Assembly: GCA_905214175.1 (NCBI GenBank)
Contig: CAJMLD010000047.1
Coordinates: 1 to 9,600, forward strand
Source of the DNA: an uncultured bacterium
GTDB taxonomy: Bacteria; Actinomycetota; Coriobacteriia; Coriobacteriales; Atopobiaceae
Reading direction: 5' to 3'
DNA: 9,600 bases
The stretch's first letter is position 1, and the number at the start of each line of letters is the position of its first letter. Of the stretch, positions 1 through 6,387 are shown piece by piece. Under the pieces are notes generated by a model. That model was given only the letters and a program-made list of their open reading frames with translations. It ran no database searches and was not told the DNA's origin. A program made the translations under genes and the position numbers.

Positions 1-1
1 G

Positions 2-871
2 ATACTGACGCAGGTGCTCAACGGTCTTCAGCTGGGCAGCATCTACGCGCTTGTCGCCCTGGGCTACACGATGGTGTACGGCATCATCCTGTTGCTCAAC
101 TTCGCCCATGGCGACATCATCATGGTCGGTGCCTACATTTCATGGATTGTGATGAGCCAGCTGGGTCTGAGCCCGGTGCTGGCGATTGTCCTTTCGATTG
201 CTGGGTGCGCTGTTCTCGGCGTCCTTATCGACAAGGTGGCCTATCAACCGCTTCGCGAGGCGCCGCGCATGAGCCTGCTCATTACCGCAATCGGCGTCTC
301 GTACTTCCTCGAGAATGGTGCGCAGCTGGTCTTTGGCGCCGATGCCAAGGTGGTCCCCGAATACTTCGAGCTGCCCAACATGAGCATTGGTGACGTCTCG
401 CTCTCCGCGAACGCCATCATCACCATCGTGGTGACGGCCGTCTCGACCATCGTCCTCACGATCCTTGTACAGAAGACCAAGCTTGGCAAGGCCATGCGCG
501 CCGTCTCCGAGGACATGGGTGCCGCCCGCCTCATGGGCATCAACGTGAACAACACCATCTCGTTCACCTTTGCCGTGGGCTCTGCCCTCGCGGGCATCGG
601 TGCCGTGCTCTACAGCATGGCGTACTCGCAGGCCACGCCCACGATGGGCATCATGCTGGGCACCAAGGCTTTCGTGGCGGCCGTCCTTGGCGGCATTGGC
701 TCCATCCCCGGTGCCGTCATCGGCGGGCTTCTCGTCGGCTTTGCCGAGGTCTTCGTCTCTGCCATCGGCCTGTCCGTCTGGCAGGACGCCGTGGTGTTCC
801 TGCTTCTGATCATCGTCCTCGTGGTGAGGCCCACCGGCATCCTGGGCCGCCCGATGACCGAGAAAGTCTAA
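2..871 (+). CDS. livH: Branched-chain amino-acid ABC transporter permease LivH (5'-partial)
   Basis: LivH-type inner-membrane permease; with LivM it forms the channel of a branched-chain amino-acid (or related substrate) importer. The frame is open from base 2 and reads ILTQVLNGLQLGSIYALVAL. The opening NGLQLGSIYAL is the conserved LivH N-terminus, normally preceded by several more residues, so the real start lies upstream of the window. The GTG at 14 falls inside conserved sequence and has no ribosome binding site. About 8 hydrophobic segments are visible. The LNFAHGD stretch after GYTMVYG is typical of the family, and the region containing GAARLMGINV, in the second half, corresponds to the cytoplasmic loop that contacts the ATPases. 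The protein ends VVRPTGILGRPMTEKV, a normal LivH terminus (RPTGILG). livM follows after 10 nt. The family assignment is secure, but the substrate is not fixed by sequence: urea or other amide transporters use related permeases. Confidence 0.93.
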   Translation: MLTQVLNGLQLGSIYALVALGYTMVYGIILLLNFAHGDIIMVGAYISWIVMSQLGLSPVLAIVLSIAGCAVLGVLIDKVAYQPLREAPRMSLLITAIGVSYFLENGAQLVFGADAKVVPEYFELPNMSIGDVSLSANAIITIVVTAVSTIVLTILVQKTKLGKAMRAVSEDMGAARLMGINVNNTISFTFAVGSALAGIGAVLYSMAYSQATPTMGIMLGTKAFVAAVLGGIGSIPGAVIGGLLVGFAEVFVSAIGLSVWQDAVVFLLLIIVLVVRPTGILGRPMTEKV

Positions 872-881
872 GGAGGAAGCC

Positions 882-2081
882 GTGACTGCAACTAAGGCAA
901 CAACTGCGCAGACAGACACGCCGGCTGCCTCCGGCTATCGCAGCCTCTCCATGCCCATGCGCTATCTGATCAACGCCATCCTCGTCGTGGTCTTTCTCGT
1001 CGTGGGCGAGCTCATGATCGATGGCGGCGTGGTGAGCCGCTATCAGACGGGCGTCATCGAGCAGATCGGCATCTACATCATCCTCGCCGTCTCGCTCAAC
1101 ATCGCGACCGGCTACCTTGGTCAGCTGCCGCTTGGCCACGCCGGCTTCATGTCCGTGGGCGGCTACTCGTGCGCCATCTTCATCATGCGGATGATGGACG
1201 TCGTGGGCGTGACCACGCGTGACTTCGCGAACGCCACCCCCGCTGCCATGGGGCTCTTTGTTCTGGGCATCATCTTTGGCGGCTTCTGCGCCGCCATCTG
1301 CGGCCTTATCATCGGCGTGCCGGCGCTGCGCCTCAAGGGCGACTATCTCGCCATCATCACGCTGGGCTTTGCCGAGATCATCCGCGTGGTCATGCAGAAC
1401 ATCGACGGCGTCCTTGGCTTCACGCTTACTGGCGGCGCCAAGGGCCTGACAGGCATACCCTCGTACACCAACTTCCTCAACACGTTCATCGTGGTGGCCA
1501 TCTCACTCTTCCTCATCCACACCATGATGAAGTCGCGCCACGGCCGCGCCATTCTCTCCATCCGCGACAACGAGATCGCGGCCGAGTCCTGCGGCGTCAA
1601 CACCACGTACTACAAGACGCTCGCCTTCGTGGCCTCCGCGTTCTTCGCGGGCGTGGCAGGCGGCCTCTATGCGGGCTGCATCGGCGTCATGGCACCGGCC
1701 AAGTTTGGCTTCATGAAGTCGATCGAGATCCTGGTCATGGTTGTTCTCGGTGGCATGGGCTCCATGCTCGGCTCCGTCATCTCTGCGACTGTCCTCACGA
1801 TCCTGCCCGAGGCCCTGCGCGCCGTCTCCGACTACCGCATGGTGGTCTACGCCGTCGTGCTGATCCTGGTCATGATCTTCCGTCCCGAGGGCCTTCTCGG
1901 CGACTATGACTTCTCGATGTCCCGCGTGATTGAGCGCCTCCTGAACCACGGCAAGCGTCCGGAAGACGTTGCCCCTGCTACGACGCCTGCCGTCGAGGCT
2001 GCGGCTCCTGCCGCGGCACCTGGTGCGCCGTCAGCAACCACCGAGAAGGACGCAGGGAAGGAGGCAAACGCCCATGAGTAA
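882..2081 (+). CDS. livM: Branched-chain amino-acid ABC transporter permease LivM
   Basis: LivM-type permease and partner of LivH, 399 aa. The GTG start at 882 has AGGAGG at 871-876, five bases away. After a short hydrophilic Thr/Ala-rich head (about residues 1-25), roughly 9-10 hydrophobic segments follow. Family hallmarks are SLNIATGYLGQLPLGHAGFM, VPALRLKGDYLAIITLGFAE and the ATPase-contact loop beginning near DNEIAAESCG (about residues 229-238). The core ends with the usual FRPEGLLGDYDFS. About 65 more residues follow, of which the last 40 or so are low-complexity Ala/Pro/Thr with terminal charged residues (VAPATTPAVEAAAPAAAPG and onward). Many LivM proteins end soon after the RPEGLLG motif, so this tail looks like an extension and is probably disordered and cytoplasmic. 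The stop codon overlaps the livG start by 8 nt, implying translational coupling. The identity is confident; the substrate is inferred from the family. Confidence 0.93.
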   Translation: MTATKATTAQTDTPAASGYRSLSMPMRYLINAILVVVFLVVGELMIDGGVVSRYQTGVIEQIGIYIILAVSLNIATGYLGQLPLGHAGFMSVGGYSCAIFIMRMMDVVGVTTRDFANATPAAMGLFVLGIIFGGFCAAICGLIIGVPALRLKGDYLAIITLGFAEIIRVVMQNIDGVLGFTLTGGAKGLTGIPSYTNFLNTFIVVAISLFLIHTMMKSRHGRAILSIRDNEIAAESCGVNTTYYKTLAFVASAFFAGVAGGLYAGCIGVMAPAKFGFMKSIEILVMVVLGGMGSMLGSVISATVLTILPEALRAVSDYRMVVYAVVLILVMIFRPEGLLGDYDFSMSRVIERLLNHGKRPEDVAPATTPAVEAAAPAAAPGAPSATTEKDAGKEANAHE

Positions 2082-2976
2082 CGATGAGACCAAGACGGCT
2101 GCGCTCGCGACCGACGCGGCCAAGACTGGTTCTTCCAAGCGCCGTCGCTCCGTGCTTGTGCAGATGGAGACCCCCAACCTGGTTCCCGAGCGTGACCTTG
2201 GCAAGATGCCCGTCCTCCAGGCAGAGCACCTCGGCATCGACTTTGGCGGCCTTACCGCCGTGGATGACTTCAACATCGCCATGGGCCGCACCGAGATCTC
2301 GGGTCTGATCGGCCCCAATGGTGCGGGCAAGACGACCATCTTCAACCTGCTCACCAACGTGTACAAGCCCACGCGCGGCACCATCCTGCTCGATGGCTAC
2401 GACACAGCCGGCAAGAGCGTGGTCGAGGTTAACAAGATGGGCATCGCCCGCACGTTCCAGAACATCCGCCTCTTCAACAAGATGACGGTGGAGGAGAACG
2501 TTCTTGTCGGCTTTGGCAACTCGATGTCGACGCGGCTCTTCACGGACGTGTTCCGCCTTCCCAAGCACTGGAAGCAGGAGGACGAGTTCCACGACAAGGC
2601 GATGGACCTTCTCGGCATCTTCAACATGCAGAGCTTGGCCAAGGAGCGCGCCGGCAACCTCCCGTACGGCGCTCAGCGTCGTCTGGAGATTCTTCGCGCG
2701 CTTGCCACCAATCCCAAGGTGCTGCTGTTGGACGAGCCCGCGGCTGGCATGAACCCCGCCGAGACCGAGGAGCTCATGGAGAACATCGAGAAGATTCGCG
2801 ATGACTTCCAGATAGCCATCCTGCTCATCGAGCACGACATGAATTTTGTCATGGGCATCTGCGAGGTCATCGGCGTCCTGGACTACGGGCGCATCATCGC
2901 GAAGGGCACGCCCGAGGAGATCCAGAACGACCCCAAGGTCATCGAGGCCTACCTCGGCAAGCAGGGGGTGAAGTAG
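2074..2976 (+). CDS. livG: Branched-chain amino-acid ABC transporter ATP-binding protein LivG
   Basis: One of the two cytoplasmic ATPases of the Liv importer, 300 aa. The ATG at 2074 is chosen because AAGGAGG at 2058-2064 lies nine bases upstream; an in-frame start at 1969 would lie deep inside livM. The ABC domain begins near residue 47. Walker A is GPNGAGKTT (80-88), the Q-loop region is ARTFQNIRLF, the signature is LPYGAQRR (196-203, where LivG usually has YGQQRR), Walker B is LLLDEP (D220, E221), and the switch histidine is H254 in IEHDM. The IEHDMNFVM stretch and the YLG near the C-terminus are typical of LivG. The first 46 residues are a hydrophilic extension with a basic KRRR cluster, absent from compact homologues of about 255 aa such as E. 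coli LivG. livF starts directly after the stop. All ATPase motifs are intact. Confidence 0.94.
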   Translation: MSNDETKTAALATDAAKTGSSKRRRSVLVQMETPNLVPERDLGKMPVLQAEHLGIDFGGLTAVDDFNIAMGRTEISGLIGPNGAGKTTIFNLLTNVYKPTRGTILLDGYDTAGKSVVEVNKMGIARTFQNIRLFNKMTVEENVLVGFGNSMSTRLFTDVFRLPKHWKQEDEFHDKAMDLLGIFNMQSLAKERAGNLPYGAQRRLEILRALATNPKVLLLDEPAAGMNPAETEELMENIEKIRDDFQIAILLIEHDMNFVMGICEVIGVLDYGRIIAKGTPEEIQNDPKVIEAYLGKQGVK

Positions 2977-3684
2977 ATGGCCATGCTCTCCGTAAGCGAC
3001 CTTGCCGTCTCGTACGGCGCCATCAAGGCCGTCAAGGGTATCTCGTTCGACATCGACGAGGGCGAGATTGTGACCCTCATCGGCGCAAACGGCGCCGGCA
3101 AGTCGACCACGCTGAACACCATCGCCGGGCTCATCAAGCCGGACTCGGGCAGCATCAAGTTCAAGGGCGAGGAGCTCGTGGGCATCAAGCCTCACAAGAT
3201 CGTGGAGCGCGGGCTTGCCCTGTGCCCCGAGGGGCGTCGCGTCTTCACGCACATGACCGTCGCCGAGAACCTCGACATGGGCGGCTACACGCGTTCCGAC
3301 GCTGAGAACAAGGAGACGCTCGAGCTTGTCTACGAGCACTTCCCACGCCTCAAGGAGCGCATGAACCAGGTTGCCGGCACGCTCTCCGGCGGCGAGCAGC
3401 AGATGCTCGCCATGGGACGCGCCCTGATGAGCCACCCCAAGCTCCTCATGCTCGACGAGCCTTCGATGGGCCTGGCGCCCATTCTGGTGGACGAGATCTT
3501 CTCGATCATCCAGGCGCTCAACAAGAACGGCACCACGATTCTTCTGGTCGAGCAGAACGCCAACATGGCGCTCAAGGTGGCTGCGCGCGGCTACGTGCTG
3601 GAGACCGGCAAGATCGTGAAGACTGGTACGGGCGCCGAGCTTCTCGTTGATGACGACGTCCGCAAGGCCTACCTCGGCGGATGA
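2977..3684 (+). CDS. livF: Branched-chain amino-acid ABC transporter ATP-binding protein LivF
   Basis: Second ATPase of the Liv importer, 235 aa, the usual LivF length. The ATG at 2977 immediately follows the livG stop, with GGGGG at 2964-2968 eight bases upstream; an ATG two codons later (2983) is a possible alternative. Walker A is GANGAGKST (36-44), followed by CPEGRRVFTHMTVAENL, a LivF hallmark. The ABC signature is LSGGEQQ (136-142), and Walker B is LMLDEPSMGL with D160 and E161. The switch position is Gln in LLVEQNA, which is normal for LivF rather than a defect. It ends with KAYLGG, the canonical terminus. It is the last gene of the operon: the next gene on this strand starts 353 bases later. 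Substrate specificity resides in the binding protein, which is not in this window. Confidence 0.95.
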   Translation: MAMLSVSDLAVSYGAIKAVKGISFDIDEGEIVTLIGANGAGKSTTLNTIAGLIKPDSGSIKFKGEELVGIKPHKIVERGLALCPEGRRVFTHMTVAENLDMGGYTRSDAENKETLELVYEHFPRLKERMNQVAGTLSGGEQQMLAMGRALMSHPKLLMLDEPSMGLAPILVDEIFSIIQALNKNGTTILLVEQNANMALKVAARGYVLETGKIVKTGTGAELLVDDDVRKAYLGG

Positions 3685-3707
3685 GGCAAAGGGGCTTGTC
3701 GTCCCAG

Positions 3708-3725
3708 GTTGCCGTGCTCGGCAAT
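3708..3725 (+). terminator. Weak hairpin after livF, possible transcription end
   Basis: TTGCCG (3709-3714) pairs with CGGCAA (3719-3724) around the loop TGCT, and a G-T wobble (3708/3725) can extend it to 7 pairs. It starts 24 nt after the livF stop, where a terminator would be expected. No run of T follows, so it does not meet the usual intrinsic terminator pattern. The larger hairpin at 3750-3807 may serve the same role. Confidence 0.25.
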
Positions 3726-3749
3726 GACATGCGTTTCTCGGTGAGACAA

Positions 3750-3807
3750 TGGCGCCGGAGGTGACGGTATCGAGCTGTTTGCTGCGATAACGTGCGCTCC
3801 GGCGCCA
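3750..3807 (+). repeat. Long two-part inverted repeat (cruciform or RNA hairpin)
   Basis: The outer arms TGGCGCCGGAG (3750-3760) and CTCCGGCGCCA (3797-3807) are perfect 11-bp reverse complements. Inside them ACGGTATCG (3764-3772) pairs with CGATAACGT (3785-3793) with one mismatch (G3767/A3790). The two stems are separated by a symmetrical 3x3 internal loop and the apical loop is 12 nt. In total about 19 pairs form over 58 nt. It lies 65 nt after the livF stop. It may stop transcription, protect the liv mRNA 3' end, or act as DNA (cruciform or protein site). Only three T bases follow closely (CAATTTGG), so it is not a classic intrinsic terminator. Confidence 0.7.
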
Positions 3808-3930
3808 ATTTGGTGCCACAGCGAGGGTTACGTACGTAGTGGCTGCGGGAACGCGCCCTTTGGCGCCAGATTGACGCCGTAGCGAGGGTTTCGTACGTAC
3901 TTGCTGCAAAACTCGCCCTCCGGCGCCGCG
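3751..3930. repeat. Tandem array of about 60-bp GGCGCC-bounded units
   Basis: GGCGCC recurs at 3751, 3801, 3862 and 3922, giving three units of 50, 61 and 60 bp. Each unit ends with a similar block starting GCTGC and running into the next GGCGCC (3781-3806, 3842-3867, 3903-3927), with shared pattern GCTGC..AAC..GC.C..GGCGCC. Units 2 and 3 also share a 19-mer, AGCGAGGGTTACGTACGTA (3820-3838) versus the same with one change (3881-3899). Unit 1 lacks that part. The starts of units 2 and 3 fold on themselves: GGCGCCA ATT TGGTGCC (3801-3817, one G-T wobble) and GGCGCCA GAT TGACGCC (3862-3878, one mismatch). No ORF of coding character runs through it. It fills most of the 353-base gap between livF and priA and resembles an intergenic repeat element of the REP/BIME kind, though I do not recognise a named family. 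Confidence 0.75.
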
Positions 3931-3945
3931 TGTGAGTCTCACGCG
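3927..3945. repeat. Short bulged inverted repeat next to the array
   Basis: CGCG-TG-TGAG (3927-3936) pairs with CTCA-CGCG (3938-3945) across a single T, with a 2-nt bulge (TG, 3931-3932), giving 8 pairs. It begins inside the last GGCGCC boundary of the array and lies 22 nt upstream of the -10-like TACAAT. It could be an operator for the downstream promoter or simply part of the array's end. Confidence 0.35.
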
Positions 3946-3967
3946 TAGGGACGTCACGCGCATCAGC

Positions 3968-3973
3968 TACAAT
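3968..3973 (+). promoter_or_regulatory. Candidate -10 element for the priA-def-fmt-rsmB cluster
   Basis: TACAAT matches the sigma-70 type -10 consensus at 5 of 6 positions and lies 64 nt upstream of the favoured priA start. It is one of few AT-rich hexamers in the intergenic region. No convincing -35 is seen at 16-18 nt spacing (GTAGGG at 17), and there is no extended TG. Transcription from it would begin near 3980 and leave a 5' leader of about 58 nt that contains the hairpin at 3986-4004. Confidence 0.4.
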
Positions 3974-3985
3974 CGGTTCCCGTTA

Positions 3986-4004
3986 GCGCCGCTGCATGTG
4001 GCGC
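3986..4004 (+). promoter_or_regulatory. Leader hairpin upstream of priA
   Basis: GCGCCGC (3986-3992) can pair with GTGGCGC (3998-4004), 7 pairs with one G-U, around the loop TGCAT. The ATG at 3996, which opens the longest priA frame, starts in the loop and has no ribosome binding site. This argues for the downstream GTG start. The hairpin may affect priA mRNA stability or translation; that is inference. Confidence 0.4.
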
Positions 4005-4037
4005 GAGAAGGTCTCAACGGCGGGGGAGGGGGCATCC

Positions 4038-6341
4038 GTGCGCTTTGCGAGCGTCGCGCTTGATATATCCACGCGTTCCCTCGAGGGCACGTTTGACTAC
4101 GCCATCCCCGAGGCCATCGAGGACCAGGTAGACGTTGGTGTCACGGTGCTCGTGCCCTTCTCGCACAGAAGCGCCGTGGGCTACGTGATGACCACCTCCA
4201 ACGAGCCCCCTGCAGACGTGGCGCCCGCCCGCCTTCTCTCGGTGGCGCAGGTGCTCGCGCCTGCTGCCTTTGGCCCGCATTCCGCTGCCGTTGCCCGCTG
4301 GATTGCGCATGAGTACGCCTGTCCCCTGGCCGACGCCGTTCGCCTCTTTCTTGCTCCCGGCCAGAAGGTCCGCGTGACCCGCGAGTCGCCGGACGCCCCG
4401 TGGGAGCTTGTCGCCGAGAAGGCCACGCCCGCCGACGCCCGTTGGGTCTCGCTGGCCCCGGGAGCCCAGGGCTTCGAGCCCGCGCGCAACGCGAGTCGTC
4501 AGCGCGAGGTCCTGGAGGCGCTCTCCGCAGGTGCCATGCGCCTGGCCGAGCTCTCGGCTACCATCCCCGGCGCCTCGACTGCCGTGACCGCGCTGGCGAA
4601 GCGTGGCGTGGTGAGCGTTGAGACGCGCCGCCAGATTCGCGGTGGCGAGAAGACCACGCTCTCCTCGGCGAACGCCCCGCGTCCCGAGCGCCTCACAAAA
4701 GGCCAGCTCGCTGCCGTCGCTGCCATTGACGAGGCACGCACCCGCGCGGCTGGCGACGTGGTTCTCGTTGACGGCGTGACTGGCTCCGGAAAGACCGAGG
4801 TATATCTCGAGGCCATCGAGCGAACCTTGGCTTCAGGCAAAGGCGCGCTGGTCCTCGTGCCCGAGATCTCGCTCACGGCGCAGACCGTGGGACGCTTCCG
4901 CTCGCGCTTTGGCGACAACGTGGCCGTGCTCCACTCGCGTCTGTCCACCGGCGAGCGCTTCGACCAGTGGGACCTCGTGCGCCAGGGCGCTGTCCACGTG
5001 GTGGTGGGCGCCCGCTCCGCGCTCTTTGCGCCGCTCGCCAACGTTGGCCTCATCATCATCGACGAGGAGCACGAGTCTTCCTACAAGCAGGACTCGAGCC
5101 CGCGCTACCACGCGCGCGAGGTCGCGGCGCGCATGGCCAAGGAGTGGGGATGCGCGCTGGTGCTCGGCTCGGCCACGCCTTCGCTCGAGAGCCTGCGTCG
5201 CTGCGAGGTGGGCTCGTGGCGCGAGGCTCGCTGGACGCGCGTTGAGATGCCCGAGAGGCCAGGCGGGGCCGTGCTTCCCAAGGTGACCATTGTGGACATG
5301 GCGTCGCAGTTCAGGGGCGGCTCGCGCTCGGTCTTCTCGGAGCCCCTGCGCCGCGCGCTCGAGGGCGTGGCAGAGAGGCGCGAGAAGGCCGTGCTGCTCC
5401 TCAACAGGCGTGGCTTCGCGAACTTCCTCATGTGCCGCGAGTGCGGCTGCGTGCCCGAGTGCCCCCACTGCTCCACGGCGCTCACGTACCACGAGCGCAC
5501 CCACGCCCTCGTGTGCCACACCTGCGGCCGCAGCTGGCCCGTGCGCGCCTACCCAGACCCCTCAACCCGTTGCCCCAACTGCGGCAGCCGCTACCTGGGC
5601 GCCTACGGGGTGGGCACCCAGCGCGTTGAGGACGAGCTTGCCATGCTCCTGCCCGAGGGTGTCGAGGTCATCCGTATGGACGCGGACACCACGCGCGCGA
5701 AGGGTGCCCACCAGCGCCTGCTCGAGCGCTTCGATGCGGCGGAGAGCGCGGTGCTCGTGGGCACGCAGATGATAGCCAAGGGGCTCGACTTCCCCGAGGT
5801 CACGCTCGTGGGCGTGATCAACGCGGACACCATGCTCAAGCTTCCCGACTTTCGCGCTGCCGAGAGGACCTACGACCTCTTGGAGCAGGTGGCCGGTCGC
5901 GCCGGCAGGGGAGGGCGCCCGGGCGAGGTCATCGTGCAGACCTACTGGGCCACGCACCCGGCCATGCAGGCGGTCCTCACGCACCGGCGCGACGTCTTTC
6001 TCGCCCCCGAGCTTGCCGAGCGCAAGGAGGCCTCCTACCCGCCGTTCTCGCGTCTCGCAAACATTCTGGTGTGGGGAAAGAATGCCCGTGCCGTGGAGGA
6101 CGCGTCGGCAAAGGTGGCTGCGGCCCTGCGCGAGAAGGTCGCCAGCCTCTCCGGCTGGGAGGTCTTGGGGCCCGCAGACTGCGTGAAGGCCCGGGTAAAG
6201 GACAGGTCCCGTCGCCACGTGATGGTGAAGGCGCCTCTCGATGCCGACCTCGGCGGTGTGGTCTCGGAGTGCGCCGCAGGCATAGGGCGCGGTATGGGTA
6301 TTAACATGGCATTGGATATAGACGCCTACGACCTCATGTAG
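4038..6341 (+). CDS. priA: Primosomal protein N', replication restart helicase PriA
   Basis: PriA recognises stalled or repaired replication forks, unwinds the lagging arm 3'-5', and helps reload the replicative helicase. The start chosen is GTG 4038, with GGAGG (4025-4029, inside a G-rich run 4022-4032) eight bases upstream. The protein then begins VRFASVALDISTRSLEGTFDYAIP, the normal PriA N-terminus; the longer frame from ATG 3996 adds 14 unlikely residues. Length is 767 aa (E. coli PriA is 732). Order: N-terminal DNA-binding domain (about 1-105), winged-helix-like linker, then helicase lobe 1 with Walker A GVTGSGKT (246-253) and DEEH (342-345). Eight zinc-binding Cys follow: 466, 469, 475, 478, 493, 496, 512, 515. 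Lobe 2 has GTQMIAKGLDFPEV and QVAGRAGRG (617-625). All helicase motifs are intact, unlike PriA of mycobacteria and relatives, described as lacking helicase motifs. It is the first gene of the cluster; def follows 46 nt later. Confidence 0.96.
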   Translation: MRFASVALDISTRSLEGTFDYAIPEAIEDQVDVGVTVLVPFSHRSAVGYVMTTSNEPPADVAPARLLSVAQVLAPAAFGPHSAAVARWIAHEYACPLADAVRLFLAPGQKVRVTRESPDAPWELVAEKATPADARWVSLAPGAQGFEPARNASRQREVLEALSAGAMRLAELSATIPGASTAVTALAKRGVVSVETRRQIRGGEKTTLSSANAPRPERLTKGQLAAVAAIDEARTRAAGDVVLVDGVTGSGKTEVYLEAIERTLASGKGALVLVPEISLTAQTVGRFRSRFGDNVAVLHSRLSTGERFDQWDLVRQGAVHVVVGARSALFAPLANVGLIIIDEEHESSYKQDSSPRYHAREVAARMAKEWGCALVLGSATPSLESLRRCEVGSWREARWTRVEMPERPGGAVLPKVTIVDMASQFRGGSRSVFSEPLRRALEGVAERREKAVLLLNRRGFANFLMCRECGCVPECPHCSTALTYHERTHALVCHTCGRSWPVRAYPDPSTRCPNCGSRYLGAYGVGTQRVEDELAMLLPEGVEVIRMDADTTRAKGAHQRLLERFDAAESAVLVGTQMIAKGLDFPEVTLVGVINADTMLKLPDFRAAERTYDLLEQVAGRAGRGGRPGEVIVQTYWATHPAMQAVLTHRRDVFLAPELAERKEASYPPFSRLANILVWGKNARAVEDASAKVAAALREKVASLSGWEVLGPADCVKARVKDRSRRHVMVKAPLDADLGGVVSECAAGIGRGMGINMALDIDAYDLM

Positions 6342-6387
6342 GCAGGACACAACTCGCGCGAGAAGTCGCGCTGCATTGGAGGATGAA

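Noticed and set aside
14..16. GTG at 14 as the start of livH
   Set aside because: The frame is open to the window edge and the residues before it (ILTQ) fit the LivH N-terminus; no ribosome binding site precedes it.
3542..3565. Gln instead of His in the LivF switch position (VEQNA) as a defect
   Set aside because: VEQN is the usual form in LivF proteins, so it is family-normal.
3572..3808. A 78-codon minus-strand frame in the livF-priA spacer
   Set aside because: It runs through the inverted repeat and the livF 3' end, has Arg-rich low-information composition and no domain; explained by the repeats.
3751..3930. A CRISPR array
   Set aside because: Only two to three degenerate repeats, the blocks between them are also related to each other, and no cas genes are nearby.
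1978..3963. A 661-codon open frame on the minus strand opposite livG, livF and the intergenic region
   Set aside because: It lies antisense to two genes with complete ABC motifs. Its translation is rich in His, Asp, Arg and Val without domain motifs, as expected from GC-biased third positions of the real genes.
6376..6378. TTG at 6376 as the start of def
   Set aside because: Its G is part of the GGAGG that serves ATG 6388; the latter has ideal 5-nt spacing.
6301..6387. An internal promoter for def at the AT-richer end of priA (around TTGGATATAG), and a CTCGCGCGAG palindrome in the 46-nt gap
   Set aside because: No -35/-10 pair with acceptable spacing was found, and a 10-bp CG-rich palindrome is unremarkable at this GC content; read-through from priA is the simpler reading.
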